Shown: piece after piece, positions 40,881 through 49,888 of the stretch
Layout: every line of letters begins with the position of its first letter
Numbering within the stretch: position 1 is the first letter of the stretch
Source: Aestuariispira insulae
GTDB taxonomy: Bacteria; Pseudomonadota; Alphaproteobacteria; UBA8366; Aestuariispiraceae
Length of the DNA stretch: 64,000 nucleotides
Reading direction: 5' to 3'
Assembly: GCF_003385955.1 (NCBI RefSeq)
Contig: NZ_QRDW01000002.1
Span: 186,001-250,000 of the forward strand
The notes under the pieces: model-generated
What the model saw: the letters and a program-made list of their open reading frames with translations, nothing else
Told to the model about the DNA's origin: nothing
Databases searched by the model: none
Position numbers and translations under genes: made by a program

Positions 40881-41519
40881 TCAGACCAAGCCGCACTCAA
40901 TCGCATATTTGGTCAGGCCTGCGGTGGTGGAAATTTTGAGCTTGCGCTTGATATTGCGGCGGTGGGTTTCTGCGGTTCGGACAGAGATATCCAGTTCTCT
41001 TGCCACATGCTTGTTGCTTTTGCCCTGGGCTAGCAGGATGAGGATTGTCTGCTCGCGTGTGGTCAGCGGGTTGGCATTGTCGGAATCCATGGAATTGAGC
41101 AGGATGTCGGACACGCCGGAGGAAAAATAGGTGCCGCCTTGATGGACCGAGCGGATCGCGGTCACCAGTTCCTGGGACGGCACATCTTTCAAGACAAAGC
41201 CACGGGCCCCGGAATTCAGCGCACTGGTGATATACTCCCGGTTGTCATGCATGGAGAGCATCAACAGCTTGATGGCTGGATAACGTTCCCGGAAAACCTC
41301 GGTCGCGTCCAGGCCGTTCAACTCCGGCATGTTGATATCCATCAGCACAATATCCGGCTGGCTTTCCGCCGCCCGCTCCAGGGCTTCGCGTCCGGTTCCC
41401 GCGGTGGCCACCACCTCAATATCCTCATTGATTTCCAGGCAGGCGCGAATGCCGTCCAGGACCAGGGGATGGTCATCGGCCAGCAGGACACGGATCGGTT
41501 TGTCGGCGGGATTACCCAT
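40881..41519 (-). CDS. NarL/FixJ-type response regulator
   Basis: The product is 212 aa. The receiver domain has the acidic pair DD (15-16), phospho-acceptor Asp61 (VLMDINMP) and Lys (FVLKDV). The LuxR-type HTH covers about residues 150-210 (TTREQTILILLAQGKSNKHVARELDISVRTAETHRRNIKRKL). The start overlaps the histidine kinase stop by one base (TAATG), so they are co-translated. Confidence 0.9.
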   Translation of the reverse strand: MGNPADKPIRVLLADDHPLVLDGIRACLEINEDIEVVATAGTGREALERAAESQPDIVLMDINMPELNGLDATEVFRERYPAIKLLMLSMHDNREYITSALNSGARGFVLKDVPSQELVTAIRSVHQGGTYFSSGVSDILLNSMDSDNANPLTTREQTILILLAQGKSNKHVARELDISVRTAETHRRNIKRKLKISTTAGLTKYAIECGLV

Positions 41520-42970
41520 TATATGGCCTCTTTGATCTTGGAGGTTTCTTCTGATTTGAAATCGGGCAGGTCGGCGGGTTCCGGCGGGATATCACCCTGA
41601 TCCGGGCGACGCAGGATATCGCGCGGCAGATGGGCGATGATCGTGGTGCCGCGGCTGCCGGAGGATATTTTCAAGGAACCGTCATGATATTCCAGCCGTT
41701 CCTGCATATTGCGCAGCCCCATGCCGCGATGCGGGTTGCGCGTGGTTTCCAGTTCCTGCAAATCAAAACCGACTCCGTCATCGGAAATTTTCAGCTCAAC
41801 CCCTTTGTTGGAAGAAGATAGGCTGATATCGACATTCGCCGCATCCGCATGGCGCTCGATATTGGTCAGGGTCTCCTGGGCGATGCGGAAGAGGGTGGTC
41901 TTCACGTCATTGGGCAGCAGGTTGCGGAACACCACGGTTGAAATGGCAACATTGATGCCTGTTCGTTCGGAAAACTCGTTGGCCAGGCTTTTCAAGGCCG
42001 GTGACAGGCCGAGATCATCCAGCATGCTGGGCCGTAGATCACGGGAGATGCGCCGGACTTCCTTGATCGCGGTATTCAGACCGTCGGAGCCCTTTTCAAT
42101 GGCTGGCAGTGCGTCGGCCGAGGATTTGGAGGCATGGCTCTTGGCCAGCTCCAGCGCATATTTCACCGACACCAGAAGCTGGCTGATACCGTCATGCAGC
42201 TCGCGCGCAACGCGGCCGCGCTCTTCTTCCTGGGTGGCAACGATCCTCTGGGTCAGTTTTTTAAGCTTGAGATCCGCCAGTTTCTGTTCGCGCAGATTAA
42301 TGATGATCCCAATCACAAAAACAATGGTGAGGGCTGCCAGGGTGATGCCGGCGATCAAAAAGAAGGTCTGTATCCGGCGGTTGGAAACCTCGCGTTCAAT
42401 GGTCTGCATCTGGTCGACCACGTCATCGATATAGATGCCGGTGCCCAGCATCCAGCCCCATTTTTCAAGGGCGACGACATAGGAGATCTTGTCCGCCATT
42501 TTGCCGGTGGAGGGTTTCTCCCATTTATAGCGGTGATAGCCACCGCCTTCGCGTGCGGTCCTGATCAGGTTCTGTACCACTTTATCGCCGTTGGCATCCT
42601 CCAAATCCCACCAAATCAAGCCAACCCGGTAGGGCTGGGCGGGGTGGACCAGCCCTTCGCCGTCAAAGTCATAGACAAAGAAATAGCCATCGGTACCAAA
42701 GGTAATGTCATTCAAGATGGTCTTGGCTTCCGCCTTGGCGATTTGATCATCGGGAGTGGCGTTGCTGTAAATATGATCAATGGAGGTCAGGGCAAGCTGG
42801 ATGTAGTTTTTCAGTTCCGATTTTTTGGTATCCAGCAGGCTGCGCTCAAAAGTTCGAACCTCCGCTTCCGAGAGATAATGCTCCTGATAGGTAACCCATA
42901 GGGTGATCGCGGAAACGGCAATCACCAGGGGCACGGTGGCGAGCAATATGATCTTTTGCCTGAGATTCAT
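41519..42970 (-). CDS. Cache-domain HisKA_3 sensor histidine kinase
   Basis: The product is 483 aa from ATG 42970 (AAGGACATTC upstream). Two membrane helices (7-27 and 203-225) flank a single-Cache sensor (GTDGYFFVYDFDGEGLVHPAQPYRVG, KISYVVALEKWGWMLGTGIYIDDVV). The HisKA_3 dimerisation domain carries His259 (ARELHDGISQLL). The ATPase domain has the N-box (AQETLTNIERHAD), DDGVGFD and GMGLRNMQERL. It senses a periplasmic small molecule, commonly a carboxylate or amino acid, and phosphorylates the adjacent regulator. Confidence 0.9.
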   Translation of the reverse strand: MNLRQKIILLATVPLVIAVSAITLWVTYQEHYLSEAEVRTFERSLLDTKKSELKNYIQLALTSIDHIYSNATPDDQIAKAEAKTILNDITFGTDGYFFVYDFDGEGLVHPAQPYRVGLIWWDLEDANGDKVVQNLIRTAREGGGYHRYKWEKPSTGKMADKISYVVALEKWGWMLGTGIYIDDVVDQMQTIEREVSNRRIQTFFLIAGITLAALTIVFVIGIIINLREQKLADLKLKKLTQRIVATQEEERGRVARELHDGISQLLVSVKYALELAKSHASKSSADALPAIEKGSDGLNTAIKEVRRISRDLRPSMLDDLGLSPALKSLANEFSERTGINVAISTVVFRNLLPNDVKTTLFRIAQETLTNIERHADAANVDISLSSSNKGVELKISDDGVGFDLQELETTRNPHRGMGLRNMQERLEYHDGSLKISSGSRGTTIIAHLPRDILRRPDQGDIPPEPADLPDFKSEETSKIKEAI

Positions 42971-43042
42971 GAATGTCCTTTGCAAGGGCCGCTTGGCCGG
43001 TCAGGCGATTTTATCACCGGCTCCCGGAAAAAGCCCTACCCA

Positions 43043-43537
43043 TTAATCGGTAGGGCTATCCGGCTGACTGGGGGGAATGGGGGCCAGTTGCATCCGGAAA
43101 TTGCGTAATATCTGGCCGCGTAGTGGAACGTCCTGTGCTTTTATCACCTTGAAACCGGCATGTTCAAAAAAGGGCTTTGCGGTAATGCTGACATGGGCAT
43201 CAATGGCGTCCAGGCCCTGCTGGCGGGCTTGATCGAGGATGCGTTGCATGAGTTTACCGCCAATGCCTCGACCCTGATGATTGCAGGAAACGAAGAACAT
43301 ATCCAAGAGGCCCTCATCGGAAAGATCGGCAAAGCCCAGCATCTCTCCATTTTCCTCTATCTTGAAACCGGTTTTTCCGGCCATGGCCATGTGCCAGTCC
43401 TGCGGGGCTAGATCAGCCGGTGCCCAGGCGTCCAACTGGGCTTGACTGTAATCCCGACAGTTCACCCGATGAATGGTGTTGCGGAACAGGGTCAGGGCCG
43501 CCGGCAGGTCTGCCGACAATAATGGTTCGGTTTTCAT
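43043..43537 (-). CDS. GNAT-family N-acetyltransferase
   Basis: The product is 164 aa. The acetyl-CoA loop reads NHQGRGIGGKLM (about residues 86-97), followed by the motif D.ARQQGLDAIDAHVSITAKPFFEHAGF typical of the YafP-type group. Acceptor unknown. Confidence 0.8.
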   Translation of the reverse strand: MKTEPLLSADLPAALTLFRNTIHRVNCRDYSQAQLDAWAPADLAPQDWHMAMAGKTGFKIEENGEMLGFADLSDEGLLDMFFVSCNHQGRGIGGKLMQRILDQARQQGLDAIDAHVSITAKPFFEHAGFKVIKAQDVPLRGQILRNFRMQLAPIPPSQPDSPTD

Positions 43538-43595
43538 AGGCTTGTTCCATCGTGCGGCGTAGGAGGGGCGGATATAGCCGTTTCGCGGGGAATTG

Positions 43596-44861
43596 TCACT
43601 CTTGGCGCGTATTCTTTTCCTCGAAAGCGGCGCATGTGCCGCCGCCTCTGCTTTTGGCGTCGGCCAGGGCCGTTTCTGCTGCGACCATCAGGGCGGTGCT
43701 GTTGTTTTTTTGAGCAGGGTAAAAGGCGGCTCCAATGGAGAGACTTATGGTGATCTGATGCTCGTCTATTGTGATCGGTTTTTGCAGCGCATCCAAAATC
43801 CGGTCTGCGGGCGTATGTTCGAGCCCTTGCCGGTCCAGTGTCGTGACAATGACCGCAAATTCGTCGCCGCCGGTCCTGGCCACGGTGTCAATGGTCCGGC
43901 ATTTTTCCCGCATCCGGCTGGCGATTTCACGGAGGACCTTGTCGCCAGTTGTATGGTCGAACAGGTCATTCACCTGGCCAAACCGGTCAAGATCAATCAC
44001 CAGCAACCCGAACGCTTGGCCGGTCCGCTTGGACAGCTCAATGGCCTCATTCAGGCGGATTTCGAAATGCTGCCGGTTGGCCAAACCGGTCAGTTGATCG
44101 GTCATGGCCAGTGACTGGGCCCGCCGCTCGGCGGCGCGGCGGATCTGGATCTCGTGCTGTAACTCCTGGTTCAGCGCTTTGATCTCTTCTTTTTCCGCCA
44201 TGACCTCCTGCAGCAGGTCCGCATTTTCGTGGCGCAATTGCAGACTGGCCATCAACTGGGCATGGCTGCGTCGGAAGGCGATCAACAGGAACAGGAAATA
44301 ACAGGCCACAATCATGGCCAGCGTGATCTGTTCAACATCGCCTAAAATGGCAAATCGGAAAGAAAGTGGCAGCAAGATTGGACAGATGAAGCTGAAATAA
44401 CTGGCAGGGTCAGCCGCCATGCTGGTCATGGCGGCGGCACAGACCCCCCCCAAAAGAAAGATGGTGATCAACTGATGGGATGGCAGGTCCAGGGGAAGAA
44501 AGCCGAAAGCGGCTGCCCCCCATCCGGCACCTTGCAAAAATGTTCCCAACACATAGAGATGATGCCATTTGCGCAGATAGGAAAGATCAGCCTGCTGTTT
44601 ATCGAAAAGGCTTACCAGGACCACGCGCAGCAAGCTGATGATGACCATGTAAAACAGCCATGGCCAGATGAAGCCTTCCTCCGTGTTGTCATATTGCAGG
44701 AACACAATGACAGCCATGACCACCAGGGTGGATATGGTGGATGTGACCTGGGCCGAAAAGAGGATTTGCAGACGCTCGGCAAAACGGGCACCAGCCATTT
44801 TGTCGATAAACGGTGTTCTGTCAGTTTTCCTGACTGGCTCTGCGGCGTTTTCTGGCTGCAT
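43596..44861 (-). CDS. Membrane diguanylate cyclase (GGDEF)
   Basis: The product is 421 aa. Six hydrophobic segments fall in residues 40-195, then a coiled-coil linker (about 205-250). The GGDEF domain has its motif intact at 331-335 and an inhibitory RxxD site at 322-325, five residues before it. Activity making cyclic di-GMP with product inhibition is expected. The membrane domain is not a sensor I can name. Confidence 0.88.
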   Translation of the reverse strand: MQPENAAEPVRKTDRTPFIDKMAGARFAERLQILFSAQVTSTISTLVVMAVIVFLQYDNTEEGFIWPWLFYMVIISLLRVVLVSLFDKQQADLSYLRKWHHLYVLGTFLQGAGWGAAAFGFLPLDLPSHQLITIFLLGGVCAAAMTSMAADPASYFSFICPILLPLSFRFAILGDVEQITLAMIVACYFLFLLIAFRRSHAQLMASLQLRHENADLLQEVMAEKEEIKALNQELQHEIQIRRAAERRAQSLAMTDQLTGLANRQHFEIRLNEAIELSKRTGQAFGLLVIDLDRFGQVNDLFDHTTGDKVLREIASRMREKCRTIDTVARTGGDEFAVIVTTLDRQGLEHTPADRILDALQKPITIDEHQITISLSIGAAFYPAQKNNSTALMVAAETALADAKSRGGGTCAAFEEKNTRQE

Positions 44862-44975
44862 GGGGTCCCGGGGCTTGATCCTTCGAGAATGGCGTAAAAC
44901 GCTGTTCCAGCCTAAAGCCTGCTGGTTAATTTTTTGGAAAAACCCCGGTCCTTTGTGAACGAGGGCGGGTATATG

Positions 44976-45008
44976 AAAAAGGGCGGCACCTGGGGATGCC
45001 GCCCTTTT
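44976..45008. terminator. Bidirectional terminator after the PEP-CTERM gene
   Basis: AAAAAGGGCGGCA and TGCCGCCCTTTT (44976-44988 and 44997-45008) form a long stem with A-run and T-run sides, so it can work in either direction. Confidence 0.85.
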
Positions 45009-45041
45009 ACCGAACCGGAACGCAATGCGCCTCGGAAAAGA

Positions 45042-45692
45042 TTAGTTGGCCTGATGGCGGCGTCGGCGACGCACAGCCCCCATGCCGATCAGAGAGAGGC
45101 CGATCAGCCCCGCCATGGCGGGCTCCGGAACATCCGTCCCGGTGCCGGGCCGGTTGGTGCCGGAAACGAAAGTTTCATTGGAAATATCCACGATTATCTC
45201 GTCGCTGCCGAAGGCCCGGGCTGACATATCGAAAAAGACCTTGTGGCTGCTTTGAGGGTCGTAGGAAAGCGCGCTGGATTGGCCGGAACTGGCCAGAACG
45301 CCATTGATGAAGACATCGATCATGTCGGTGGCATAGTCGATCCCGATGGCGATCTGGTTCGTGACCGATCCAAAGTCGAACTGCGCATAGCTGCTTTCGC
45401 CATTGAACCCGAAATGGCCGATTTCACTGTCGGTGATGTGGAAATAGGACAAGACCATGGAACTGCCGGCAAAATTTCCGCTATACCCTAGATAGAGATG
45501 GGGGTTGCTGCCGGCATCATTGTCATAGTTCTGAATGGTCATATCAAAGGTCAGTAGGAACTGGTCCGAGGACATGCGGTTCTCGCTGGGAACTTCCAGG
45601 CTGTTGGGAACATTTGAATCCAGGATGGCCGCCTGGCCGGTACCAAAGGACAGCAGCATTATGGATGCCGCGAAAGCAAGTTTCTTGAACAT
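45042..45692 (-). CDS. PEP-CTERM surface protein
   Basis: The product is 216 aa. A signal peptide (KLAFAASIMLLSFGTGQAA) begins it. The C-terminus carries the PEP-CTERM sorting signal: VPEPAMAGL, a hydrophobic helix (GLIGLSLIGMGAV) and the basic tail RRRRRH. Such proteins are processed by an exosortase and sent to the surface. The middle is beta-rich (LYLGYSGNFAGSSMVLSYFH, ETFVSG). No exosortase gene is in the window. A near-palindromic CATACCCC site lies 116 nt upstream of the start. Confidence 0.8.
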   Translation of the reverse strand: MFKKLAFAASIMLLSFGTGQAAILDSNVPNSLEVPSENRMSSDQFLLTFDMTIQNYDNDAGSNPHLYLGYSGNFAGSSMVLSYFHITDSEIGHFGFNGESSYAQFDFGSVTNQIAIGIDYATDMIDVFINGVLASSGQSSALSYDPQSSHKVFFDMSARAFGSDEIIVDISNETFVSGTNRPGTGTDVPEPAMAGLIGLSLIGMGAVRRRRRHQAN

Positions 45693-45807
45693 GGTCTAAG
45701 ACTCCAGATTAATGCAGGTTTTAATGCGCACCCATGGCCAATCACATCGATGCGCAAGATGCGTTTTTGTCTACTGCTGGAGACGTAAAGGCGGAACGGA
45801 GAAGCGT

Positions 45808-45827
45808 CATACCCCAATTGGTGTATG
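45808..45827. promoter_or_regulatory. CCCCAA-type palindromic site upstream of the PEP-CTERM gene
   Basis: CATACCCCAATTGGTGTATG pairs in 9 of 10 positions. A related site, CATACCCCAAATGGGGCATG, lies at 50204-50223 upstream of a LuxR-type regulator, so they may bind the same protein. Confidence 0.5.
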
Positions 45828-45960
45828 GGACGGGGATTAGCTGACATTTTATTGAATTTTGAGGGAAAATTTTCCTATGTCTTCAGCTGGCATTCAGATT
45901 GATCGCGTTTGAATTTCCTCACGAAATCGATTATCAGCGAATTGGGTATTTAATCGGGAG

Positions 45961-46788
45961 ATGGCAGGGGTAATGGCAGATCGCAGTTTTAACTATGTCA
46001 GACGGAAGCTCGCGCGTCATTTGATTGCGGTGGTTTGTGTCGGGGCAACAATTTATTTCCTGCCCTATCTCATCCCGGTTTATGCCATTTTCGGGCTTCT
46101 GGATATTTCGCGCCATGAACGGATCGATTATGTCACCTTCAAACGCTATTTCTGGGGCAACGGCTTTCCGACCCTGCTGCTAGCGCCGTTTAACCTGTTG
46201 ATCGACCTGATTTCGAAGCGGAATCACTATGTGTTCCGGATGCAGGATCTGCCCGAGGATTACCAGGCGGAAATCACCCATGCGATCACGAACCTCAAGG
46301 ATCGCCGGGAAGAATTGATTGATGCCATTGACCAGCGCCTGGCCGACAACCGCCGCGGCATGCTGTTTTTGAAATGGTATGACAAAAAAATGGATCAATC
46401 GGTCTTCGAATTTGACCAGGATTATCGTTATATCAAAACCGTCGCGGTGTCTGTCTTTAACAAACATCAGCAGACAAAGCTGCATTTCGGCCCGCTGCGC
46501 CTGACATACAGGGTGCTGTATAATCTAACGCCGGTGGACAGCGATCAGGTCTATATCCAGGTGGGTCAGAAAAAGCATTTTTGGAAAGATGACCCCTTAT
46601 TCATCTTTGATGATACTTTGATCCATAAATCGGCAAATCTGACCGACAATGTGCGCTATTGCCTGTTCATGGATATTGTCCGTCCCAGCCGTTTTCCGGC
46701 CATTCTGGAATTTCTGCTCCACCGGGTGAATTTTGTGATGCAGGGCATCAAGACCGTTTTTTATAAAAACTGGGCGGTGATCCGCTGA
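45961..46788 (+). CDS. Aspartyl/asparaginyl beta-hydroxylase-like membrane protein
   Basis: The product is 275 aa; ATG 45973 is an alternative start. A transmembrane helix lies at about 21-45 (LIAVVCVGATIYFLPYLIPVYAIF). The C-terminal domain has the 2-oxoglutarate-dependent hydroxylase pattern: HFGPLRLTYRVLYNLTP, a VGQKKHFWKDD..FIFDDTLIHKSANLTDNVRYCLFMDIVRP stretch in which His and Arg occupy the expected iron and 2-oxoglutarate positions. The same fold occurs in lipid A and lipid hydroxylases (LpxO), which a membrane-anchored enzyme may resemble more than protein hydroxylases. Substrate undetermined. Confidence 0.8.
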   Translation: MAGVMADRSFNYVRRKLARHLIAVVCVGATIYFLPYLIPVYAIFGLLDISRHERIDYVTFKRYFWGNGFPTLLLAPFNLLIDLISKRNHYVFRMQDLPEDYQAEITHAITNLKDRREELIDAIDQRLADNRRGMLFLKWYDKKMDQSVFEFDQDYRYIKTVAVSVFNKHQQTKLHFGPLRLTYRVLYNLTPVDSDQVYIQVGQKKHFWKDDPLFIFDDTLIHKSANLTDNVRYCLFMDIVRPSRFPAILEFLLHRVNFVMQGIKTVFYKNWAVIR

Positions 46789-46813
46789 GGCGCTTCCCGG
46801 TTGGATGATCAAG

Positions 46814-46848
46814 AAAAACCCCCGGCGCATATCGCGCCGGGGGTTTTT
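46814..46848. terminator. Bidirectional terminator between convergent genes
   Basis: The 15-bp perfect stem AAAAACCCCCGGCGC/GCGCCGGGGGTTTTT (46814-46828 and 46834-46848) has a 5-nt loop. It is shared by the hydroxylase-like gene and the large secreted protein gene. Confidence 0.95.
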
Positions 46849-46873
46849 CAGATCCGGTGCCCGGTGAGGGGGA

Positions 46874-49800
46874 TCAATACCAGATGTCGGTGCCCGCCGT
46901 CAGCTGGTTCGCATCGACATTTTCCAACGTCGTGATGATGAAGTCACCGGAGGTCGGATCATTCATCCAGATCTCGGCCCCGGTTTCACCCTGCCGGATG
47001 GCAACATCGGCGTTTTCACCTGCCGCCAGCATCAAATGACGCAAATCCAGCACATCCTTGCCGGTGTCAAAGCCCGCAATCTGGCTGCCCGTTTGCGCCA
47101 CGTCCCGGTAAATGAACATGTCTGCCCCTTCCATGTTATCCTGTTCACCCTGTATTGCGGTAACGATATACCCCGGATCCGGATTCGAGGAAAGCGAAAC
47201 TGCATCAGTAACATTTCCCGGATTGCGGGTTTCTGTGCTGCCGTCGGAAAAGGTGACAATCTCGGTGCCATCGGCGGCGATCATGCCGCTATTGCCCCAT
47301 TCATCCTGCCACTGTTCGGACCCATCCGAATACCAGGTCCTGACATTGCCGTTGCCGTCATACCAGGTTCGGCTACCGTCGGCAGCAGTCGACCCGCCAG
47401 ACCCATCCGGCATCTGATAATCATAGCTGCCGTCCGCATAATGGTTTTCAATTTTGCCGTCGGCATGGGTGGTGGTGGCATTGCCCTGGCCGTCCCAACT
47501 GTGGCTGCCGCCGTCAGCCCATTCGGTCCAGCCGCTGCCATCATTATTGTGATGTTCAACCGTGCCGTCAGACAGTGTGCGAACCTCATTGCCGTCGGCG
47601 TCTTTCCAGCCCGAGACGCCCCATTCGCTGGTCCAGGATTCGGAACCGTCTGCGTACCAGGTGCGGCTGTTGCCATCCAGGCCGATCCAGCCGTGGTCGC
47701 CATCGGGGTTTTCCCAGCCACCGGTGCCGTCCGGCATATACCAGCTATGCCGACCATCCAGCTCAAACACCTCATGCTTGCCATTGTCATGGATCAGGGT
47801 GCGTTGGCCTTCCGCGCTTTCATATTCGGTGATTCCCCAGGGATAGTCCCGGGAGATGGTGCCATCGGCATAGGTGGTGACAATGGTGCCGTTGTCGAGG
47901 GTTTCGACCACGGGGCCGGCAGGATTTTCCCCCGGATCTTCCCCCGGATCTTCCCCCGGATCTTCCCCCGGATCTTCTCCTGGATCTTCTCCGGGATCCT
48001 CTCCCGGGCCTTCAACGGGGTCTTGATTAACCAATTCCGAAACCGGTACCGCGTCCTGACCGGCGAAATTGATGGTTTCCACATTGGTGACCATTACGGG
48101 GCGGCCGTCATGGGTGATGCGGATGGCTCCCCCCTCCAACAATTCAATCCCATAGGCTTCCCGGTTTTCAGGCAAAAGCAGCACATCGTCACCGGCGCCG
48201 CCGTCAATGGTTTCGGAATCCTGGCTCAAACGGTAAATGAGGTCATCCATTTCAGACCCGTTAAGTGCACTCATGCCGTCGCGTCCGACAATCACCTGGC
48301 CATTGGTAAAGACATCTCCATCCCGGTCATCCCACCAGACGTCACCATTTGCATTGAATGCCAGAATGGTTTCCGATTTCGGTGTCTCCGTTTCCTGAAA
48401 CCGGTTTTCCCAAATGCCCCAGTTGCCATAGCGGCTGGATTCGGAGATGCCTTTGTAATACATCAGCTCGCCGCCACCGGCGGCTTCCCAGGCAGTGAAC
48501 ATCTCGTCAATGAGGCTGGCCATTTCCGGGTGATTGTTGATCGCTTGGTAAAAGGCGGTCAGTTCCGGATCATCGGCACCAAATAAATCAACCACGATAT
48601 GCGGGCCGCCTTCATAGGCGACCATGCGTAATCCATGTTCGGCGGCAACCTGACCATGATAGGTCATGGCGTCGGCCAGGCCTTCAAGACTATCCCCGGT
48701 CTCAAGATGGCGGCCATCGCGGATCTGTTCGAAGGCCCGTTCAAAGCCGCCGTCGGGATCGTTCATCCATTCGCGGACCGTATCGTAATTCTCCGGGCTG
48801 TAGAGGCCGCCGGAGAAATAGGTCGTGGTGGCATAAAGGTCGAAAACTTCGCTGACCTCGCCTTCAATCACCTCGAACATATATTGTTCCAGCCCCAGCC
48901 AGCCGGGATGGGTGGCTAGAACAGTCTGTATGCCCGGCCCGTCCGGCGCTTGGGAAAACTCCTCTTTCCAGATATTGGCCACTTCCTCCGACCGGTGGGC
49001 GTAATATTTGACCCATCCACCCTGGACATCCTCGCCCCAGATCCCGACCGCTTTTTCCTGCGCATAGTGTGACTGCTCGAAACTCCAGTTCCAAACCTCG
49101 TTGGAATACTCGATGGAGGCGGTGAGTTCGGGATCGAGATTGTCCCGGACCAGCTTTGCCATCTCCCGGACATATTCGTCCGTTGCGTCATGGGGGATGT
49201 TGAACCAGGGATCTAGTTTCAATTCGTTCGCCAGTTGGATCTGGGCCTCGATCGGCACACCATAGGGGGATGTATAGGTGGCGTCCTCCAGAGTCGGCCT
49301 GTCTTCCCATTCGGAAAGGTCATTGCCGTTGGTGGATCCCCAATTCATGAAGCGAATGGAACGGAAATCCTCCATTTTGTCCAAATAATCCGCATCAAAG
49401 GCCTGCCCGGCATCCAATAGGGGCTCATAATCCTCGCGCACCACCTGGACATCGCGCACATAGTTGCCGGTGCCATTGGGGTCGGTCTCCCGGATCTGCA
49501 GATGCATCCAGCCGGTGTCCGTATCGGCCAGTTCCACCACCAGCCGTCCCGGTTTCGATGAAATGACGGTGACACCCGACATGGTGACGTCACCTTCGCC
49601 GTCATACCGGATCACATAGCGACCGGGGGCAAAGCTGCCTTCGTCCTGGGCCATGACGATGGCTCCCAGATAATCGGTGTTTTCTGGGATTTCCAGGGGC
49701 CAGCCATGGTCGTCGGACAGATGGTCAATGCCCGGATCCCAATGGTCCAGGTCATCGGGAGACCAATCCCGCTGGGCCATGAAGGGGCGGGCCATTTTGA

Positions 49801-49888
49801 ACATATCCAGGAATGGGGCGTTGGATGTCCAGTCATTGACGAAATTGGTGTTAACACCCAGGGCAGGGCCGTTTTCTGTTTGCGGCAT
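46874..49888 (-). CDS. Secreted GH-A-clan-like protein with EDPG linker and W/DG repeats
   Basis: The product is 1004 aa from ATG 49888 (GAGGAAGAG upstream). No N-terminal signal is present. Residues 1-520 look like a TIM-barrel glycoside hydrolase: the NE motif SNEVWN with Glu264 and a second acid Glu426 (VAYEGGPHI) fit the clan GH-A acid/base and nucleophile. Residues about 600-650 are a RTX-like beta segment and a repeated EDPG linker encoded by seven 12-bp units. Residues 670-890 are about ten DG-containing Trp/Tyr repeats (WYADGSESWTSEWG type). The C-terminus (DVLDLRHLM, GDFIITTLENVDANQL) is the usual type I secretion signal domain. It is probably secreted and acts on polysaccharide; the substrate is unknown. 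Confidence 0.75.
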   Translation of the reverse strand: MPQTENGPALGVNTNFVNDWTSNAPFLDMFKMARPFMAQRDWSPDDLDHWDPGIDHLSDDHGWPLEIPENTDYLGAIVMAQDEGSFAPGRYVIRYDGEGDVTMSGVTVISSKPGRLVVELADTDTGWMHLQIRETDPNGTGNYVRDVQVVREDYEPLLDAGQAFDADYLDKMEDFRSIRFMNWGSTNGNDLSEWEDRPTLEDATYTSPYGVPIEAQIQLANELKLDPWFNIPHDATDEYVREMAKLVRDNLDPELTASIEYSNEVWNWSFEQSHYAQEKAVGIWGEDVQGGWVKYYAHRSEEVANIWKEEFSQAPDGPGIQTVLATHPGWLGLEQYMFEVIEGEVSEVFDLYATTTYFSGGLYSPENYDTVREWMNDPDGGFERAFEQIRDGRHLETGDSLEGLADAMTYHGQVAAEHGLRMVAYEGGPHIVVDLFGADDPELTAFYQAINNHPEMASLIDEMFTAWEAAGGGELMYYKGISESSRYGNWGIWENRFQETETPKSETILAFNANGDVWWDDRDGDVFTNGQVIVGRDGMSALNGSEMDDLIYRLSQDSETIDGGAGDDVLLLPENREAYGIELLEGGAIRITHDGRPVMVTNVETINFAGQDAVPVSELVNQDPVEGPGEDPGEDPGEDPGEDPGEDPGEDPGENPAGPVVETLDNGTIVTTYADGTISRDYPWGITEYESAEGQRTLIHDNGKHEVFELDGRHSWYMPDGTGGWENPDGDHGWIGLDGNSRTWYADGSESWTSEWGVSGWKDADGNEVRTLSDGTVEHHNNDGSGWTEWADGGSHSWDGQGNATTTHADGKIENHYADGSYDYQMPDGSGGSTAADGSRTWYDGNGNVRTWYSDGSEQWQDEWGNSGMIAADGTEIVTFSDGSTETRNPGNVTDAVSLSSNPDPGYIVTAIQGEQDNMEGADMFIYRDVAQTGSQIAGFDTGKDVLDLRHLMLAAGENADVAIRQGETGAEIWMNDPTSGDFIITTLENVDANQLTAGTDIWY
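47927..48010 (-). repeat. Seven 12-bp tandem repeats coding the EDPG linker
   Basis: TTCCCCCGGATC occurs four times exactly, then three times with one to four changes, all in phase with codons. Repeat number may vary by slippage and changes linker length only by four residues per unit. Confidence 0.9.

Noticed and set aside
45042-45692. Exosortase partner for the PEP-CTERM protein
   Set aside because: No exosortase-like multi-pass protein with the expected Cys/Arg motifs was recognised among the neighbours.
47927-48010. CRISPR-like array
   Set aside because: The seven 12-bp units have no spacers and are in frame in a coding sequence.
47036-48586. Long open frame (516 aa) on the plus strand through the secreted protein gene
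   Set aside because: It is the reverse of the DG/Trp-repeat and EDPG coding region; strong repeat periodicity keeps the opposite frame open. The minus-strand protein has domains, start signal and export end.
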